A stretch of DNA of 64,000 nt, taken from contig DDQK01000035.1 in NCBI GenBank assembly GCA_002342665.1, forward strand, positions 67,087-131,086, in the 5' to 3' direction. Within the stretch, counting starts at the first letter, position 1. Each line of letters opens with the position of its first letter. Shown here piece after piece: positions 59,987-64,000 of the stretch. The DNA comes from Prevotella sp. UBA2444 (GTDB lineage: Bacteria > Bacteroidota > Bacteroidia > Bacteroidales > Bacteroidaceae). The position numbers and the translations under genes are program-made. A model generated the notes under the pieces. It saw only the letters and a program-made list of their open reading frames with translations. It ran no database searches and was not told where the DNA came from.

Positions 59987-62476
59987 ATGGATGTATTAAA
60001 GAAGTGGCTGCCCGACGTGCTGGCAGTCGTGTTGTTTGCCCTGTTGGCATTCGCCTATTTCTTCCCTGCCGACATTGAGGGCAGGATTCTTTACCGTCAC
60101 GACGCCTCAGCCGGGCGGGGGGCCGGACAGGAAGCCTCGGAATACTATCAGCGCACGGGAGAGCGCACCCGCTGGACCAATGCCCTCTTCTCGGGTATGC
60201 CAACGTATCAGACCGCGCCGTCGTATGATTCCACCGACAAGTTGTCGATGCTCTCGAAGGCCTACCACCTATGGTTGCCAGAGAATGTGTGGTACGTGTT
60301 TGCCTACCTGCTGGGATTCTATATCCTGCTGCGAGCCTTCGACTTCCGTCAGCACCTGGCTGCTCTGGGCTCTATCATCTGGGCCTTCTCCACCTATTTC
60401 CTGATCATCATCGCCGCGGGACACATCTGGAAGGTTTGGGCACTGGCCTATCTGCCGCCGATGATAGCTGGTATCGTGCTGGCATACAGGGGGAAATACC
60501 TGTGGGGATTCCTCGTAGCAGCCATCTTCGGAGCCTTCGAGATCAATGCCAACCACGTACAGATGACCTACTACTATCTCTTCATCATCCTCTTCCTGAT
60601 GATAGGATGGTTGGTGGAGGCTATCCGCAAGAAAGAGATTGCACACTTCGTGAAGGCCACCCTCACGTGCATCGCCGCAGGACTGATTGCCGTCTGCCTG
60701 AACCTGTCGAACCTCTATCATACATGGCAGTACAGTCAGGAGACCATGCGTGGCAAGAGCGAACTGGTGAAGAAGAACTCTGCCAACCAGACCAGCAGTG
60801 GCCTGGAGCGCGACTACATCACCCAGTGGAGCTACGGTATCGGAGAGACGTGGACACTGCTCGTGCCCAACACCAAGGGCGGAGCCTCCGTGCCCCTGAG
60901 CCTGAATGAGACGGCCATGAAGCACGCTGACAACAACTATATCGAAATCTACAACCAGATAGGTCAGTACTGGGGCGAACAGCCCGGCACGTCGGGCCCC
61001 GTCTATGTGGGTGCCTTCGTGCTGACGCTCTTTATCCTGGGACTCTTTATCGTCAAAGGCCCCGTGAAGTGGGCACTACTGGCAGCCACGATTCTCAGTA
61101 TCATGCTCTCGTGGGGTAAGAACTTCATGGGACTGACTGACTTCTTCATCGACTACGTGCCGATGTACGCGAAGTTCCGTACCGTGGCCTCGATACTCGT
61201 CATCGCAGAGTTCACCATCCCCCTGCTGGCGATGCTGGCGCTGAAGGAGCTGTTTGACAAGCCGGAGCTGATGAAGCCGAGGATGAAGTATGTGGGTATC
61301 TCGTTCCTGCTGACGGGCGTTGTCGCCCTGTTGTTCTCACTGATGCCCTCGATGTTTTTCGACAGTTTTATCTCCACGAGTGAGATGCAGGCCCTGAAGG
61401 GTATTCCTGCAGAACACCTGCAGCCACTGATGAGCAGTCTGACGGAGATGCGCCAGGCGATGTTCACCAGCGATGCCCTGCGTTCGTTCTATATTATCCT
61501 GGTAGGTACGGGCGTACTGCTGGCAGTAGCATTTGGCAAGCTGAAGAAGGAGTACGCCGTCGGCATCATCCTGGTGCTCTGCCTGGTAGATCTGTGGACG
61601 GTGAACAAGCGCTATCTGAACGATGCCATGTTCGTGCCTGAGTCAGAGCGTGAGGCCCCACAGGCGATGACACAGACGGATGAGCACATCCTGCAGGACA
61701 AGGCGCTCGACTACCGTGTGCTGAACCTCTCGACGAACACCTTCAACGAGAACGAGACCAGCTACTACCATAAGAGCATCGGCGGCTACCATGCTGCCAA
61801 GCTGCGCCGCTATCAGGAGATGATCGAACAGTATATCTCGCCTGAGATGCAGCAGATATTCACCGCTGTTTCGGAGAATGGCGGCGACATGACGAAGATC
61901 AAGGGCGACAGCATCTGGCCCGTGCTGAACATGCTCAACACCAAGTACTTCATCCTGCCCCTGCAGGGAGGACAGACCGTGCCCCTGCAGAACACCTTCG
62001 CCCTGGGCAATGCCTGGCTGGTGGACAAGGTGCGCTACGTGAATAACGCCAACGAGGAGATTGACGGCGTGGGCCAGATAGACCTGCGCCACGAAGCCGT
62101 GGCCGATGCGAAGTTCAAGGCACAGTTGGGAGAGGCCGCCGCTCAGGACACGCTCAGTCTGGTGACACTCAAGAGCTACGAGCCCAACGAACTGAAATAC
62201 GAGTGCCAGACGGGCAAGGGCGGTGTCGTGGTGTTCTCAGAGATCTACTATCCAGGATGGACGGCCACCGTCGACGGTCAGGAGGCCGAGTTGGGGCGCG
62301 TGAACTATATCCTTAGGGCACTGAACGTGAAGCCTGGCAAGCATGAGATCGTGCTCACCTTCAAGCCGAAGTCGGTGAAGGCTACAGAGACCGTTGCCTA
62401 TATGTCGTATGCCCTGCTGCTTGGCGTGCTGCTCGGAGCAGTCTTTATCGAATATCGTCGGCGTAAAAAGGAATGA
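59987..62476 (+). CDS. YfhO-family membrane protein
   Basis: 829 residues from ATG at 59987 (a TTG at 59978 is rejected). About 12-13 membrane helices with large periplasmic loops, N-terminal FSGMPTYQTAP motif and C-terminal soluble beta domain (about 690-790) with YYPGWTATVDGQ, as in YfhO. Related to GT-C type glycosyltransferases; in Gram-positives YfhO glycosylates lipoteichoic acid, but the role in Bacteroidetes is not established. Stop overlaps the fkp start (ATGA). Confidence 0.9.
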   Translation: MDVLKKWLPDVLAVVLFALLAFAYFFPADIEGRILYRHDASAGRGAGQEASEYYQRTGERTRWTNALFSGMPTYQTAPSYDSTDKLSMLSKAYHLWLPENVWYVFAYLLGFYILLRAFDFRQHLAALGSIIWAFSTYFLIIIAAGHIWKVWALAYLPPMIAGIVLAYRGKYLWGFLVAAIFGAFEINANHVQMTYYYLFIILFLMIGWLVEAIRKKEIAHFVKATLTCIAAGLIAVCLNLSNLYHTWQYSQETMRGKSELVKKNSANQTSSGLERDYITQWSYGIGETWTLLVPNTKGGASVPLSLNETAMKHADNNYIEIYNQIGQYWGEQPGTSGPVYVGAFVLTLFILGLFIVKGPVKWALLAATILSIMLSWGKNFMGLTDFFIDYVPMYAKFRTVASILVIAEFTIPLLAMLALKELFDKPELMKPRMKYVGISFLLTGVVALLFSLMPSMFFDSFISTSEMQALKGIPAEHLQPLMSSLTEMRQAMFTSDALRSFYIILVGTGVLLAVAFGKLKKEYAVGIILVLCLVDLWTVNKRYLNDAMFVPESEREAPQAMTQTDEHILQDKALDYRVLNLSTNTFNENETSYYHKSIGGYHAAKLRRYQEMIEQYISPEMQQIFTAVSENGGDMTKIKGDSIWPVLNMLNTKYFILPLQGGQTVPLQNTFALGNAWLVDKVRYVNNANEEIDGVGQIDLRHEAVADAKFKAQLGEAAAQDTLSLVTLKSYEPNELKYECQTGKGGVVVFSEIYYPGWTATVDGQEAELGRVNYILRALNVKPGKHEIVLTFKPKSVKATETVAYMSYALLLGVLLGAVFIEYRRRKKE

Positions 62477-64000
62477 AGAAACTGTTGTCTTTGCCACCCA
62501 ACCTGGTGGACAGTTTCCACGATCTGACGGGACTGTCGCACGAGGAGTATTTCTGCACCAACGACCCTGTAGGGCACAAGCTTGGCAGCGGGGGAGGCAC
62601 CACATGGCTGTTGGAAGAGGCCTGCAGGCATGAACAAGCTTCCGACTTCGACGGGTGGCTCGCCCATGAGAAGCGCATCCTGCTGCATGCCGGAGGACAG
62701 AGCCGCCGACTGCCCAGCTATGCACCATCGGGCAAGATACTCACGCCGATACCCGTGTTCAGATGGGAGCGAGGTCAGCGGCTCTCACAAGACCTGCTGA
62801 GTCTGCAACTGCCTCTCTACGAGCAGATCATGACGATGGCACCGGAAAGCATCCACACCATGGTGGTCAGTGGCGACGTGCTGATACGTACGAGTCAGCC
62901 GCTGCAGCCCATCCCTGAGGCCGACGTCGTATGCTACGGCCTGTGGCTCGGTGCCTCTGTGGCCAAGAACCACGGGGTGTTCGTCAGTAGCCGACAGTCG
63001 CCGTCAGTACTGAAGCAGATGCTGCAGAAGCCCAGTGTGCAGGCCCTTGCCGACCTGCAGCGCGACCACTTCTACCTGACGGATATCGGTGTGTGGCTCC
63101 TGAGCGACAAGGCCGTCAGACTGCTGATGGCCCGTTCGCACGCTGCCGACGGTACGCTACAGGAGTACGACCTGTATTCCGAGTTCGGATGCGCACTGGG
63201 CACAGACCCGTTGATCGTCGACGAGGAGCTGCGGCAACTCAGCGTGGCCATCGTGCCATTGGCAGGTGGTGAGTTCTACCACTTCGGTACCTCGCGCGAG
63301 ATGATCTCCTCGACGCTGGCCATCCAGAATCTGGTGAACGACCAGCGTGAGATCATGCACCACGACCGTAAGCCTCACCCCAGCATCTTCGTGCAGAATG
63401 CCGAGATGAGGACGGCCTTTACGGAAGAGAATACGAACATCTGGGTTGAGAACAGCTGCATCGGACAGCATTGGCAGCTCACCCACGACCATATCATCAC
63501 GGGCGTGCCGGAGAATGACTGGCACGTGAGTCTCCAGCCCGGCGAGTGTATCGACGTGGTACCCATCGGAGAGACGCAGTACGCTGTGCGCCGCTATCAT
63601 ATTGACGACCGCTTTGCGGGAGCAGAGCAGCAGCGCAGGCAGTTTCCCGTTGTCGACAGCCTTGAGGTGCTGCCCACCAGCGATACTCCTTGTCAGCGGA
63701 TGATTTCAGCTGAGGAAATTTCTACGGAGGCCAACCTGCGCCGTCTGTTCACCCAGCGGCGTGAGTTCCGGAAGAAGAACTGGAGTGCGCTGGCTCGTAA
63801 CTGGAGTCACAGCGTGTTCTATCAGCTCGACCTTGGCGACGCCGCTGCCGAGTTCCAGCAGATGCAGATACCAATGCCGGAGGCGTTACCCGAGCATGCA
63901 CCCCTGATGACACGCATCCACGACGCCATGTTCCGTGGCGACAGCGACAAGGCCTTTGCCCTGCTGCGTCAGGGTCTGACACAGAGGGACGGTTCTTTTG
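62473..64000 (+). CDS. fkp: Bifunctional fucokinase/GDP-fucose pyrophosphorylase, 5' part
   Basis: About 509 residues are visible; the gene runs off the right edge. The N-terminus MKKLLSLPPNLVDSFHDL, then FCTNDPVGHKLGSGGGTTWLLEE with the nucleotide-binding GSGGGT loop, matches the pyrophosphorylase half of Bacteroides Fkp. The whole enzyme (about 950 residues) converts L-fucose to GDP-fucose for decorating surface glycans and glycoproteins. The kinase half would lie beyond 64,000. Coupled to YfhO by an ATGA overlap. Confidence 0.92.
   Translation, partial: MKKLLSLPPNLVDSFHDLTGLSHEEYFCTNDPVGHKLGSGGGTTWLLEEACRHEQASDFDGWLAHEKRILLHAGGQSRRLPSYAPSGKILTPIPVFRWERGQRLSQDLLSLQLPLYEQIMTMAPESIHTMVVSGDVLIRTSQPLQPIPEADVVCYGLWLGASVAKNHGVFVSSRQSPSVLKQMLQKPSVQALADLQRDHFYLTDIGVWLLSDKAVRLLMARSHAADGTLQEYDLYSEFGCALGTDPLIVDEELRQLSVAIVPLAGGEFYHFGTSREMISSTLAIQNLVNDQREIMHHDRKPHPSIFVQNAEMRTAFTEENTNIWVENSCIGQHWQLTHDHIITGVPENDWHVSLQPGECIDVVPIGETQYAVRRYHIDDRFAGAEQQRRQFPVVDSLEVLPTSDTPCQRMISAEEISTEANLRRLFTQRREFRKKNWSALARNWSHSVFYQLDLGDAAAEFQQMQIPMPEALPEHAPLMTRIHDAMFRGDSDKAFALLRQGLTQRDGSF

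Overview
The window is a gene-dense piece of a Bacteroidales chromosome, most likely from the Prevotellaceae (Prevotella in the broad sense). The evidence is: Bacteroidetes-type promoters (TAnnTTTG, several with a TTTG box about 20 nt upstream) before many genes; the two-subunit methylmalonyl-CoA mutase with sodium-pump decarboxylase parts (succinate/propionate metabolism); a hybrid two-component-type regulator; a GH89/NagX pair; the fused fucokinase/GDP-fucose pyrophosphorylase start; and many families known mainly from this phylum (DUF4421, DUF4890, DUF5009, DUF3098, BT_3928, lamin-tail OadG). This is inference from gene content; no rRNA or tRNA gene was found.

Layout. 1-4,700 (minus): AspT/YidE-like transporter, lamin-tail/OadG fusion, biotin carrier protein, OadB sodium pump and the start of an RsbW-like ATPase. 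4,860-8,889 (plus): mutA-mutB. 8,959-16,276 (minus): two small genes, then pgk and a compact operon of a small membrane protein, folE, a SPOR protein, tpiA, a DoxX-like membrane protein, DUF1599 and a small exported protein. 16,385-21,183 (plus): CCA-adding enzyme, GH89 alpha-N-acetylglucosaminidase and an HGSNAT-like acetyltransferase. 21,213-22,433 (minus): DUF4421 barrel. 22,434-23,437: about 1 kb without a gene, holding a 498-bp fold-back element. 23,438-30,153 (plus): RND efflux adaptor, pump and outer-membrane factor, then an LpxA-like enzyme. 30,195-31,004 (minus): radical SAM. 31,103-36,788 (plus): ftsX, DUF3098, uppP, truB, queA, folK and a GH28 pectinase-like enzyme. 36,837-38,231 (minus): radA. 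38,360-41,473 (plus): binding-protein-like lipoprotein and TPR protein. 41,433-49,616 (minus): kdsA, kdsD, a large degenerate hybrid regulator, a phospholipase D-like protein and an acyltransferase. 49,705-52,050 (minus): MscS channel. 52,176-53,066 (plus): BadF-type kinase, whose end runs into a small repeat-bounded element. Then rpsO (minus), typA and a prolyl oligopeptidase (plus), luxS-mtnN and an rRNA/tRNA methyltransferase (minus), a YfhO membrane protein and the 5' part of fkp (plus).

How the genes work together. The left end serves succinate/propionate interconversion: mutase plus membrane decarboxylase parts, although the carboxyltransferase subunit is not here. Central genes serve envelope building: Kdo synthesis (kdsA, kdsD), undecaprenyl phosphate recycling, an LpxA-like acyltransferase, FtsX and efflux. 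GH89 with NagX, GH28 and fkp point to host or plant glycan use. luxS and mtnN form the S-adenosylhomocysteine recycling/AI-2 pair.

The most unusual signals are: (1) families of short tandem repeats with 7-, 8- and 9-bp units at gene junctions, which supply stop codons and signal-peptide codons and, as 9-bp units, sit in frame inside TypA, KdsA and an acyltransferase; (2) a 498-bp fold-back element with 111-bp arms at 93% identity; (3) a roughly 300-bp element bounded by 28-bp direct repeats that carries its own promoter and a foldable RNA candidate; and (4) a hybrid regulator that has lost its kinase domain, phospho-His and phospho-Asp.
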